NCBI RefSeq assembly: GCF_026151205.1
Contig: NC_087079.1
Coordinates: forward strand, 11,398,635-11,462,634
Length of the DNA stretch: 64,000 nucleotides
Reading direction: 5' to 3'
DNA from: Bolinopsis microptera
Lineage: Eukaryota > Ctenophora > Tentaculata > Lobata > Bolinopsidae
The notes under the pieces are model-generated. The model was not told the DNA's origin. It was given only the letters and a program-made list of their open reading frames with translations, and ran no database searches. Positions 1 through 12,000 of the stretch are shown here, piece by piece. The first letter of the stretch is position 1; every line of letters starts with the position of its first letter. The translations under genes and the position numbers were made by a program.

Positions 1-830
1 TTCACGTGACTTTGGTGTTTGGTTTTTATGGTTTTGCAGCCGTACAAAACGATTTTACATAAACCCTAACCCTAACCATAACCCCGAAGCTAACCATAAC
101 CTTTACCTCAACCCTAACCCTAACCCGAGCCCTAAACAATCAAATTAGTATTTTACTAGCCTAGCCTGTCACGTGACCAAAACGGTTTTTTGCCCATAAC
201 TCTCCAGGGAAGCATTTTAACCCTACCACCTACGTCATGGGGGGTGATTCGGAATCAGCGTCCAAAAATACACCGATTTAGATCACTTTCATGCCCAAAG
301 GGCCTTTTCACAAGATTTTTCTTAAAATTTGGGCGAGCGATTTAGTAAGACTAAGAGCGAATTATCAGACATCATATTTATGTTACAGCTAAAAGCAGCG
401 TATTTTGCCCCATTTTGATCACTATATCAACTCCGATATCCACCAAATTTTTCGGACAGTTGTGAAAGCCCTATTGGAAGGTCGTCGTCAATTTTCAGAA
501 TGATCTCATTCAAGGAACCGAAGATATATTCGAACAATACGACAAAAATCAACGAATTTGGTCAAATTACGCGACTTTTACAGCTATTTTTGCTCCAAAA
601 GCCGCGCAGCATCAAATATGGCACCTAGGCGAAACTCACTGATCTTTCCAAAAAGGTATGACATGGACAAATTTGGTATTGTGAAAATTCTCAGTCTCTG
701 ATCTAGAAAACATGGTGGTACAAAAATTTTTTAAATCCGAGCAAGTTTATTTTTATCGTGCACCCCCTAATTAATGATTAATGTACGTTTATAATCTATC
801 AAGACGGCTCACGGCAAAATGCGCGCTGAG
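1..830. repeat. Interspersed repeat with telomere-like tracts
   Basis: This stretch shares blocks with 14796-15945. Positions about 150-345 match 14796-15085 in inverted orientation, 366-770 match 15416-15815 in the same orientation, and 1-40 match about 15895-15930 inverted. Both places carry CACGTGAC near an end and short runs of CCCTAA or TTAGGG interrupted by variant hexamers. The telomere-like tract therefore appears to belong to the repeat rather than mark a chromosome end. I see no coding potential. Confidence 0.6.
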
Positions 831-1068
831 TTAGACTCGTTGACGGTCTTTGAACAAATATTTTACGAGTATCACCGGATCACCCGTTGTCCCGTTAATC
901 GCCAAGCGTATTAAATGAAATTATGACGATGAGGATCACGATCTACTAAGTGAGACAAGGCTCTTATATATAGAGTGATAAAGTAAATTATAAACCTACA
1001 GCTATGACTATGAGCTAATTCACACGTCAGCGCAGTCTAATAATATTAGTACTGTATAGTAATTGGTA

Positions 1069-4000
1069 TTATCACACTTTCGAGCCAAATTTGGCAGGAA
1101 AGCAGAATTGATATTCCATGCCCCGATGGGGAGCACTGGCTCTCACCCGGGGGCATGAAATATCAATTAGTTGCTCAGAGAGTGCTCCATAGAAACGAGG
1201 AGCCCGCTCTCAGAACTGATCTACTACTGTAAGGTACTGATTTAAATAATGATTTAAATCAATAACCTGAGTAGTCTACGACCTTAAATGCAATGGTCAG
1301 AGAGAATTTACAATTTGATGCAAAATGTATACTTATACAAAAACTTAAAACATTTCCTTGCGTTTCAGATGCGTCAAGCGAAATAAAAACTTTCCTTGTA
1401 AAACTTCCTCCCAATGTTGACTTTCTATTGTACTTCTTAGCCTAATAAGGCAGGAAAGCAGAATTGATATTACATGCCCCGATGGGAAGCACTGGCTCTC
1501 ACCCGGGGGCATGAAATATCAATCAGTTGCTCAGAGAGAGCCCGATATTCCCATAGGAACAAGGAGCCCACTCCCAACAACTGTTCTACTACTGCGAGGT
1601 ACTGATTTAAATAAAGATTTAAATCAACAACCTGAAGTAGTCTATGACCGTTAATGCAATGATCAGATAAACTTTCCAGGATAAGGAAAAATTTATATTT
1701 ATATATGGTTTTGAAAATATTTCCTTGTGTTTGAGATGCGTCAAGCAAAATAAAATTTTTTGTTGTAAAACTTTTTCAAGCTGTTCCCTTTTTATTGCAC
1801 TTTATAGTTCAAAGCCTAATTAGGCTTCGGATGATGAAACGAAGTAAAAACTCCCTGGCTTGTACGAGCTTTAAGTGACTTAGGGTTATTGAAAACGAGA
1901 TCAAAGTTTACAAGCAGACTTGAAAGTTTCACAAAGTTTTGGTACTTGTCAGCGATACAATCAATCAGGATAATTAATTTCCTTAATCGCTTACTTGAAA
2001 TTAAAAAGGAAGTGTCAGAACAAACTACAGTCACCCTCACAAAAAATAGTAAACACTAGACGATGTTTGATTAATTCGAACGAAGAAAACACACAAAACA
2101 AAGCCAGATTTCAGCCATTTCAGACCTCAATTTTAACCCCCTCTGATCCCTTCTTTGAGCCATATTCCATATAGAAATTGTGCAGAAATTATACTTGGCT
2201 TTTCCAAACCGGTTTCGCCTAGATTAGCTTGCGAAATTCGTGGCTGATCTATAAACAGACTGATAAAGAGACTTATATGTAGATTCTGTACAATAAAGAG
2301 CGGAAATTCTATCCCAGGACTAGTTTTAACTGAATTTTAGTTAGTGCAAATAAGTGCAATAAAAACATCCTATAAAATATATTATTTAAATAAATATAAT
2401 TATATCAAGGGACGAATGACGTAACTTAATCAGCTAATCTGGTTATAAATTAGTCTGGGCACTGGGGCAAACAGGTCCGATGATTAATGTGCTGCCATTC
2501 ATTAGACCAATTCAATATTGGTAACAGTACGGGTGAACTACCTGGCCATGACCAGGGTGGTTATAGGCTGGTGGAGTACTGCGTTCTAAAATGTTGAAGA
2601 GATACATTTGAATATTACAAATGTTCTGATAATTTCCAGTTCAGATAATTTCTAGCTCGAAGCAGATAATGGCAAATAATTTATAATGGCAAGTAAAGAT
2701 GAATACTGACTAAGAACTAAGCAGAATACTTGATAAAATTCTAAGTCAACGATTACAAGTTGCATTGATTAAATCATTCTGAAATAACAGACAATCAAGA
2801 ATCAAGACGGACGATAATATTGTTGATGTAAATTAGAGAGTGTAGTGTATAATGTGGACTGATAAATAGACACTAATTATGACCCCACAGCTCTATTCAA
2901 ATACAAGAACTAGGAAATTCTTTCACCTCATCGTAGATACAGATTATACGATAAGAACTGTGATGTATAATCAACACTTAAACGGATGTTCTATACATTA
3001 TACTGCATCTACAGTTTTAATGACTCTAAAAATATCTAATAGAAATAAAGTATTAGAATCACCTCACATCAATTGATTTGCAGGATGTAATTACGTATCA
3101 AACGCGCTCGCGGCGGAATATTCTAGACTCATAAGTACAAGACCAATAGGCGGAAAACACATTAATATTGCATGCACTAGGTAGCACTAGCAGTACAAAG
3201 CAAATTCAGCGCGGCACACAGCATTCACTGTGTCATAAATGTGAAACGCGAGATTCTAATTTCACGTATTGTATCTTTAATATATGAAATACTAACTTAT
3301 CGAGAGCTATATATAGCTTGGACATTATAAACATAAATAAGTTCGACATGTCTAGTATTGCTTTGGTGAGATTCATAACTAACGTTTGATCAAATTCTGC
3401 TTTCCAGGCCAAATTTGGCTCCAAATAATGGCAAATAATGGCAAGTAAAGATGTATACTGACTAAGAACTAAGCAGAATACTTGATAAAATTCTAAGTCA
3501 ACGATTACAAGTTGCATTGATTAAATCATTCTGAAATAACAGACAATCAAGAATCAAGACGGAAGATAATATTGTTGGTGTAAATTAGGGTGTGCAGTGT
3601 ATAATGTGGACTGATAAATAGACAATCATGGCGCCACAGCTCTATGTAAATTTAACAACCAGGAAATTCTTTCACCTTATCGCAGATACAGATTATACGA
3701 TAAGGACTGAGATGTATTATCAACACTTAAACGGATGTTCTATACGTTATACTGCATCTACACTTTTAATGACTCTAAAAATATCTAATAGAAATAAAGT
3801 ATTAGAATCACCTCACATCAATTGATTTGCAGGATGTAATTACGTATCAAACGCGCTCGCGGCGGAATATTCTAGACTCATAAGTACAAGACCCATAGGC
3901 GGAAAACACATTAATATTGCATGCACTAGGTAGCAGTACAAAGCAAATTCAGCGCGGCACACAGCATTCACTGTTTCATAAATGTGAAACGCGAGATTCT

Positions 4001-4362
4001 AATTTCACGTATTGTAACTTTAATATCTGAAATACTAACTTATCGAGAGCTATATATAATATATAGCTTGGACATTATAAACATAAATAAGTTCGACATG
4101 TCTAGTTTTGCTTTGGTGAGATTTATAACTAACGTTTGATCAAATTCTGCTTTCCCGGCCAAATTTGGCTCCAAAGAAAGTGTGATAAAACATTAATCAC
4201 ATGCCTTCTCAAGCGATATCAACATTTTCAAAACTCGGCAAGCCTCGTGATTGAAAATGTCGATATAACCCTCGGCAAGCCTCGGGAAATATCGAAACTT
4301 TCGCTAACTCGGCAAGCCTCGTGGGCGAAAGTTTTGATATCGCATGAGAAGGCATGTGATAA
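1069..4362. mobile_element. 3.3-kb non-autonomous TIR element, copy A
   Basis: The left end begins TTATCACACTTTC followed by GAGCCAAATTTGGC and AAAGCAGAATT. The reverse complement of the stretch ending at 4188 gives the same series, with a 4-base insertion after the first block, so these are terminal inverted repeats. A second small palindromic element (4194-4362) abuts the right end and also ends TGTGATAA. Inside are two nested tandem duplications: about 355 bp (1093 onward and 1449 onward) and about 750 bp (2669-3420 and 3425-4170). No transposase is visible; the small open frames are not conserved proteins I know. Copy B at 6294-9586 is nearly identical. The superfamily is not identified. 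Confidence 0.75.
4194..4362. mobile_element. Small palindromic MITE at the right end of copy A
   Basis: The ends are inverted copies: ATCACATGCCTTCTC at the left and GAGAAGGCATGTGAT at the right, followed inward by GATATC blocks. The middle holds three variants of CTCGGCAAGCCTCG. The same unit sits at about 9418-9586 beside copy B, so it has moved or been duplicated with the large element. Confidence 0.65.
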
Positions 4363-4378
4363 ATGTATAATACTGTAC

Positions 4379-4570
4379 CTGTCACCAAGATGTAATCAGA
4401 TCGAACGCAAAAATTAGATCGAACCGGTTTGATCTAGGAATTAGATCGAACGCTGGCGCAAGATACATATACAAATACATTGAAAGCCGCGCCGCGCGTT
4501 CGATCTAATTCCTAGATCGAACCGGTTCGATCTAATTTCTGCGTTCGATCTAATTACATCTTGGTGACAG
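4379..4570. mobile_element. Palindromic MITE with 3-bp target duplication
   Basis: The arms are about 80 bp and near-perfect inverted copies. They start CTGTCACCAAGATG and end CATCTTGGTGACAG, with repeated AGATCGAACG and AACCGGTT blocks inside. TAC flanks both ends (4376-4378 and 4571-4573). A 3-bp duplication and short non-coding palindrome would suit a PIF/Harbinger-type MITE, but that assignment is inference. Confidence 0.7.
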
Positions 4571-4573
4571 TAC

Positions 4574-6070
4574 TACTGTTTCAAAGAAAATTAACTCACT
4601 ATTAGTGGTATTGGTATCTTCTTTCCAGTACTGCATACTGCATGCATGGGGACCAATACTGTACTGGGGACCAATAAAACAAATATTTAGTATAATCGGA
4701 ATCCGAAGTAACAAAAGTCTGATCATAATAATCACGAAAAATCAATCAATAAAACGATTAGTGAAAATCAAATATTAAATTAATACGTTTTTTAAATGAA
4801 AGGGAACTAATACATATTATAATTACAAATTGTAACATTAAATAGTTATAAATCCTTATATTTTTTCTTTCAATCACCAGCTCAATATTTAAATATTGCC
4901 GAATATTGACTGGTATTGAAAACAAATGCATATCTACGATAAAATTTATTGCTAAAAATTCCTAAAAGTAAAACACCTGCTCCGGCAAGATTAAATAACA
5001 GTCATTAGTCTTGATATTAATCTAGATATTATCTTCTCACAATTCCGGGTTCTCGGCTGTTACTTCAGTATACTTTGCGCCTGAAGTTTTCTGTAATCAG
5101 TCATAATACCGAAGGATTCAAACGTGACGAGAAATTAAATGACTTGAACAGCAGTCAGCATAGCCTCTAAATATCAATAGCCTCTGAATATGCAATGTGA
5201 TGAAATTGTCACTATGATATAAAAACATCGCTTATAGAAGTAGAATACAAGAACAAGAAATTTTCGCTACAGAAATTGTCGCTACAGAATACAAAATATT
5301 TGAAATTTGTCACATTGTACATGGAAATATCGCTATCTAGCAAGAAACTAAGCACAACTATACAACTATACAATATACAGAGATAGTGAGGCAAGCTGGC
5401 AAGAGGGCTATAGTAATAGAGGCAGCTTGTAAAAATTCAAACCTAATGCAATGGGAACATCTCAAATATCGGTAGAAAATAGTGGTACTGAAATACAGTG
5501 AGACTTTATCTATTTTATATAGAGAATATTATAATTCACTTATAATAAACACAGTGTAAGGTCTGTCAGGAAAAATTGCTTTGTACTGGACCATAAAGAT
5601 TTAAAAATTTTGTTGCAAGATTAAGGTTAAGGGCGTGGGTAAACCAGTAAATTCTCGAATGAAAGCTTTTCCAACTAAGTTAAGTCTGATGGTGAACCAC
5701 ATGCAGTTAAATATGGTGTATTTTTAAACAACTGGTGGTGAGGTGAGGAATTGTTTTAGACACGTGACAGATTCTGGGGTTTGATCGGTCAGTAGTGGAA
5801 ATTTTTTGGTTTATTATTTATAACTGCATGCTGTCACGATTGAGGAAGGAATGTTTACGTTTTTTATATCATTTTTGTCCTCTATGTCAAAAGTCTTTAC
5901 GTTAAATTATTTTACAAACAACAGATAGTGTTATTAGTGATATTGGAAAGATAGCGAAATGTGTTTAAGTCATGAAATGCTTCTTACGTGTGAGTGAAAA
6001 AACCAACAATTCACTAGTGAACAATTTACAAGTAAAAAATTACCAGCAAACAATTTACAAGCAATTATTA
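4574..6070. other. Intergenic, no supported gene
   Basis: AT-rich sequence between the palindromic MITE and the last exon of the thyroglobulin-domain gene. The only open frames are short and unrecognised. On the minus strand it should hold the 3' untranslated region of that gene; a possible AATAAA signal reads on the minus strand near 5810. Confidence 0.5.
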
Positions 6071-9000
6071 TTAATATAACATGTTAAACGAACCGCTGGT
6101 TCTACTGCGTCTGTACAGGATAAAACCACCAACAATAACCACAACCAGCACACACGCTAGCACAGCGATAATAGCGATGAGAGATGAGCTGGTTCCTTTC
6201 ACGGCCTCTGTCTGAGAAGCATCACTGCCAGGGTCGTCTCGTAGTTCACCCACCTTCATTGGGGGAGGAGGTTGAGCTGACGGATAAAATATGTTATCAC
6301 ACTTTCGAGCCAAATTTGGCAGGAAAGCAGAATTGATATTCCATGCCCCGATGGGGAGCACTGGCTCTCACCCGGGGGCATGAAATATCAATTAGTTGCT
6401 CAGAGAGTGCTCCATAGAAACGAGGAGCCCGCTCTCAGAACTGATCTACTACTGTAAGGTACTGATTTAAATAATGATTTAAATCAATAACCTGAGTAGT
6501 CTACGACCTTAAATGCAATGGTCAGAGAGAATTTACAATTTGATGCAAAATGTATACTTATACAAAAACTTAAAACATTTCCTTGCGTTTCAGATGCGTC
6601 AAGCGAAATAAAAACTTTCCTTGTAAAACTTCCTCCCAATGTTGACTTTCTATTGTACTTCTTAGCCTAATAAGGCAGGAAAGCAGAATTGATATTACAT
6701 GCCCCGATGGGAAGCACTGGCTCTCACCCGGGGCATGAAATATCAATCAGTTACTCAGAGAGAGCCCGATATTCCCATATGAACAAGGAGCCCACTCCCA
6801 ACAACTGTTCTACTACTGCGAGGTACTGATTTAAATAAAGATTTAAATCAACAACCTGAAGTAGTCTATGACCGTTAATGCAATGATCAGATAAACTTTC
6901 CAGGATAAGGAAAAATTTATATTTATATATGGTTTTGAAAATATTTCCTTGTGTTTGAGATGCGTCAAGCAAAATAAAATTTTTTGTTGTAAAACTTTTT
7001 CAAGCTGTTCCCTTTTTATTGCACTTTATAGTTCAAAGCCTAATTAGGCTTCGGATGATGAAACGAAGTAAAAACTCCCTGGCTTGTACGAGCTTTAAGT
7101 GACTTAGGGTTATTGAAAACGAGATCAAAGTTTACAAGCAGACTTGAAAGTTTCACAAAGTTTTGGTACTTGTCAGCGATACAATCAATCAGGATAATTA
7201 ATTTCCTTAATCGCTTACTTGAAATTAAAAAGGAAGTGTCAGAACAAACTACAGTCACCCTCACAAAAAATAGTAAACACTAGACGATGTTTGATTAATT
7301 CGAACGAAGAAAACACACAAAACAAAGCCAGATTTCAGCCATTTCAGACCTCAATTTTAACCCCCTCTGATCCCTTCTTTGAGCCATATTCCATATAGAA
7401 ATTGTGCAGAAATTATACTTGGCTTTTCCAAACCGGTTTCGCCTAGATTAGCTTGCGAAATTCGTGGCTGATCTATAAACAGACTGATAAAGAGACTTAT
7501 ATGTAGATTCTGTACAATAAAGAGCGGAAATTCTATCCCAGGACTAGTTTTAACTGAATTTTAGTTAGTGCAAATAAGTGCAATAAAAACATCCTATAAA
7601 ATATATTATTTAAATAAATATAATTATATCAAGGGACGAATGACGTAACTTAATCAGCTAATCTGGTTATAAATTAGTCTGGGCACTGGGGCAAACAGGT
7701 CCGATGATTAATGTGCTGCCATTCATTAGACCAATTCAATATTGGTAACAGTACGGGTGAACTACCTGGCCATGACCAGGGTGGTTATAGGCTGGTGGAG
7801 TACTGCGTTCTAAAATGTTGAAGAGATACATTTGAATATTACAAATGTTCTGATAATTTCCAGTTCAGATAATTTCTAGCTCGAAGCAGATAATGGCAAA
7901 TAATTTATAATGGCAAGTAAAGATGAATACTGACTAAGAACTAAGCAGAATACTTGATAAAATTCTAAGTCAACGATTACAAGTTGCATTGATTAAATCA
8001 TTCTGAAATAACAGACAATCAAGAATCAAGACGGACGATAATATTGTTGATGTAAATTAGAGAGTGTAGTGTATAATGTGGACTGATAAATAGACACTAA
8101 TTATGACCCCACAGCTCTATTCAAATACAAGAACTAGGAAATTCTTTCACCTCATCGTAGATACAGATTATACGATAAGAACTGTGATGTATAATCAACA
8201 CTTAAACGGATGTTCTATACATTATACTGCATCTACAGTTTTAATGACTCTAAAAATATCTAATAGAAATAAAGTATTAGAATCACCTCACATCAATTGA
8301 TTTGCAGGATGTAATTACGTATCAAACGCGCTCGCGGCGGAATATTCTAGACTCATAAGTACAAGACCAATAGGCGGAAAACACATTAATATTGCATGCA
8401 CTAGGTAGCACTAGCAGTACAAAGCAAATTCAGCGCGGCACACAGCATTCACTGTGTCATAAATGTGAAACGCGAGATTCTAATTTCACGTATTGTATCT
8501 TTAATATATGAAATACTAACTTATCGAGAGCTATATATAGCTTGGACATTATAAACATAAATAAGTTCGACATGTCTAGTATTGCTTTGGTGAGATTCAT
8601 AACTAACGTTTGATCAAATTCTGCTTTCCAGGCCAAATTTGGCTCCAAATAATGGCAAATAATGGCAAGTAAAGATGTATACTGACTAAGAACTAAGCAG
8701 AATACTTGATAAAATTCTAAGTCAACGATTACAAGTTGCATTGATTAAATCATTCTGAAATAACAGACAATCAAGAATCAAGACGGAAGATAATATTGTT
8801 GGTGTAAATTAGGGTGTGCAGTGTATAATGTGGACTGATAAATAGACAATCATGGCGCCACAGCTCTATGTAAATTTAACAACCAGGAAATTCTTTCACC
8901 TTATCGCAGATACAGATTATACGATAAGGACTGAGATGTATTATCAACACTTAAACGGATGTTCTATACATTATACTGCATCTACACTTTTAATGACTCT

Positions 9001-12000
9001 AAAAATATCTAATAGAAATAAAGTATTAGAATCACCTCACATCAATTGATTTGCAGGATGTAATTACGTATCAAACGCGCTCGCGGCGGAATATTCTAGA
9101 CTCATAAGTACAAGACCCATAGGCGGAAAACACATTAATATTGCATGCACTAGGTAGCAGTACAAAGCAAATTCAGCGCGGCACACAGCATTCACTGTTT
9201 CATAAATGTGAAACGCGAGATTCTAATTTCACGTATTGTAACTTTAATATCTGAAATACTAACTTATCGAGAGCTATATATAATATATAGCTTGGACATT
9301 ATAAACATAAATAAGTTCGACATGTCTAGTTTTGCTTTGGTGAGATTTATAACTAACGTTTGATCAAATTCTGCTTTCCCGGCCAAATTTGGCTCCAAAG
9401 AAAGTGTGATAAAACATTAATCACATGCCTTCTCAAGCGATATCAACATTTTCAAAACTCGGCAAGCCTCGTGATTGAAAATGTCGATATAACCCTCGGC
9501 AAGCCTCGGGAAATATCGAAACTTTCGCTAACTCGGCAAGCCTCGTGGGCGAAAGTTTTGATATCGCATGAGAAGGCATGTGATAAATGTATATTATACA
9601 GACTATTGTATAGACTATAGATGGGGTATACAGACTATTGTATAGACTATATAGGGAGTATACAGACTATTATGTAGACTAAAGAGGGGTATACAGACTA
9701 TTAGTATTATGTAGATTATAGAAGTATAGAGGGGAAAAGGCTTTAATTAAAGGGTGCAAAGTGGGGTAATACGGGCTCAACTTTTATAATGGCGCAAATC
9801 CAAAACTATGCCAATTTAAATTACGATTTAACGGAGAAAAAAAAAAAGAGTTAGAAGAAAACGTACAAACTCCCGAGCAGTCCAACTCGTCCGGTTTCTG
9901 GGTTGGTCCCCGTCGGGTGTAAGCTATCTCAGTACCGGCTGTTTTAGTTACACACCAACACTGCCCAGTACTCGGCCAACACTGCTTTGTCTGTGATAAG
10001 AGGGAGATAAGAAATAGTTAGATAACATGGTCGCGGAATGAGAGGTATTAATAGCGCAGTAGTCCCGGTATATAAGTACCGTTCACTGCAGGCTACAGTT
10101 GTTAAAACTTATAGTACGTTATTTTGAATTATCATGTGTAATTTTGTAATAAAAATATTCAAATCTGTGAAGATTGTCCGTGCCTAATAAATGGTACCTC
10201 TGTTGTCACGTAGCACTTACCATGTAACTACTATCCTCATCACACTTGGGGCTGAACATTCCAATGAACATGAAATCCTCTATTTCTTTATCAAGATCAG
10301 CTTTACGTTCAGAGCACGTGGGTTGCTCTGAACAAATATTATTGTTTAAAGAGTTTTAATGCTAGCATTGGTTGATGACTAGTAAAGTCCCATCAAATTG
10401 ATTGTTGTGCTAAGATATTTTTTATTAATTTTTATTTTCTCTCGTGAGTTGCCAGCTAGATAATTAATAAAGCTCTATTAAACAAGCAAGTACTAACTTT
10501 TGAGGCAAGGAACACGAGGAGACCCAGGAGTGGACCTGGATCCGGGAAGCTCATTACCAAACTCATCAACACACCAGCAGTGTCCAGTGCTGGGGTGACA
10601 CTGAGAGGGGGAGAAACTACCGTCTTCCTCACACTTTATACTCCAGAAACCTGAAATGTACCGGTAATCGTTACTTGATTCATAAAATCATACTTGGTTG
10701 TAGAATGTAAAATTGCTTCTGAAGACTAACCAAAGTTTTCAAAACGAATCCCAAACTTCTCTGAGACAGCTGAATTTGAAAAGCGCTAACAAAAATAAAA
10801 ACACAACTCACCAAGTAGAGGGCGTTCGAAGCTGTTAAGATGTTTCATCTGCGCGTTAAAGAGTCTCTGACAAGAGCTTGCGGTAGCCTCGTCAAATGTG
10901 TTTTTATCTATAGCTTTAACACAGTCCAGAGGACCGTCCCCTTCACCGGGTCCTTGTCTGGTATCTGTGTCAATTTAACACGTGACAATTTAACACGTGG
11001 CAATTTAACACGTGTGTCAACGCAACACTCAGTAATGGTCTATTATTTCAAAAGAATAGTTTCGATCAAAAGTCGTATTATGGTTCTAGATCGTATCTAT
11101 TTGATAAACGCCTAAAAGTGAGAGAACTAAAAAAAGGTGATACTTCTAAAGACAAAAGACCGTAAAAATAATCCAAATTTAAATACTAGAGTCCAAACGG
11201 TACAACTACAATAAAACAATTTTCTCTCCTCATTAGGCTCATTATTAATTATCAAGTTGAAACAACACTGAAAACTGACACCCACCCTCGATCTCCTGGC
11301 CACTCTCGGTATCCACGCACCAGCAATGACCGGTACTACCATGACACTGTGTGGGTGCGAACTTTCCCTCCCCGTCACATTCCGGCCGGTCCAGCCCAAA
11401 GGGGTAAATATTTTCCACCAGCAGGTGAGCCAGAGAGGCTTCCTTATCTAGGCACGCTGGTAGGTTCTCTGGGGATGTTAATAGATAATGGTAGCTGGTA
11501 CAGTTAGACCACCGAGGAGTTTGGGGAAAAGGAAACAGCCGCGGTAAACTGGGGTTCGGGGTGAATCGAAGTGTGTTTACATTATGTAACTACAGGGGGG
11601 GGGGGGGGCACTGTTGGTATATAGTATATTATAGTACAGGGTGGGCCAAAAGTCAGTGGGCATACCTTGGCCTTAATAGCTCCGCCGTGTTTTATATTTG
11701 AGAGCTGTTGCTTTGCAGATGGCGTACTGTACTTACTGGTTCGAGGATTCCGTCGTCAAAATTTGAAAATTTGAATATTTTAGACAACGCCCATTCAATA
11801 TCAAAACAACTATATTGCTTTCTCTGAACATGCTGAACGCCTCATTTTTTCAAAGATGGTAGATTATTAAATGTTGCAGATGATCTGAAAACATGAGGCA
11901 AAACGGATTAGAAATGACGAAGTTATCAAGCATTTTCTGTATCTCGTTAACAAAATTGATTGGGTGATTATGTGACACCTTGACACGACACCTTAATTGG

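Noticed and set aside
1..150. Chromosome end (telomere)
   Set aside because: The hexamer runs are short and degenerate, and the same arrangement occurs inside the window at 15830-15930, so they belong to a repeat.
1069..9586. LTR retrotransposon with 3.3-kb LTRs
   Set aside because: The direct repeats have terminal inverted repeats (TTATCACA), no TG...CA ends, and the 1.9 kb between them holds no gag-pol but the last exon of a host gene.
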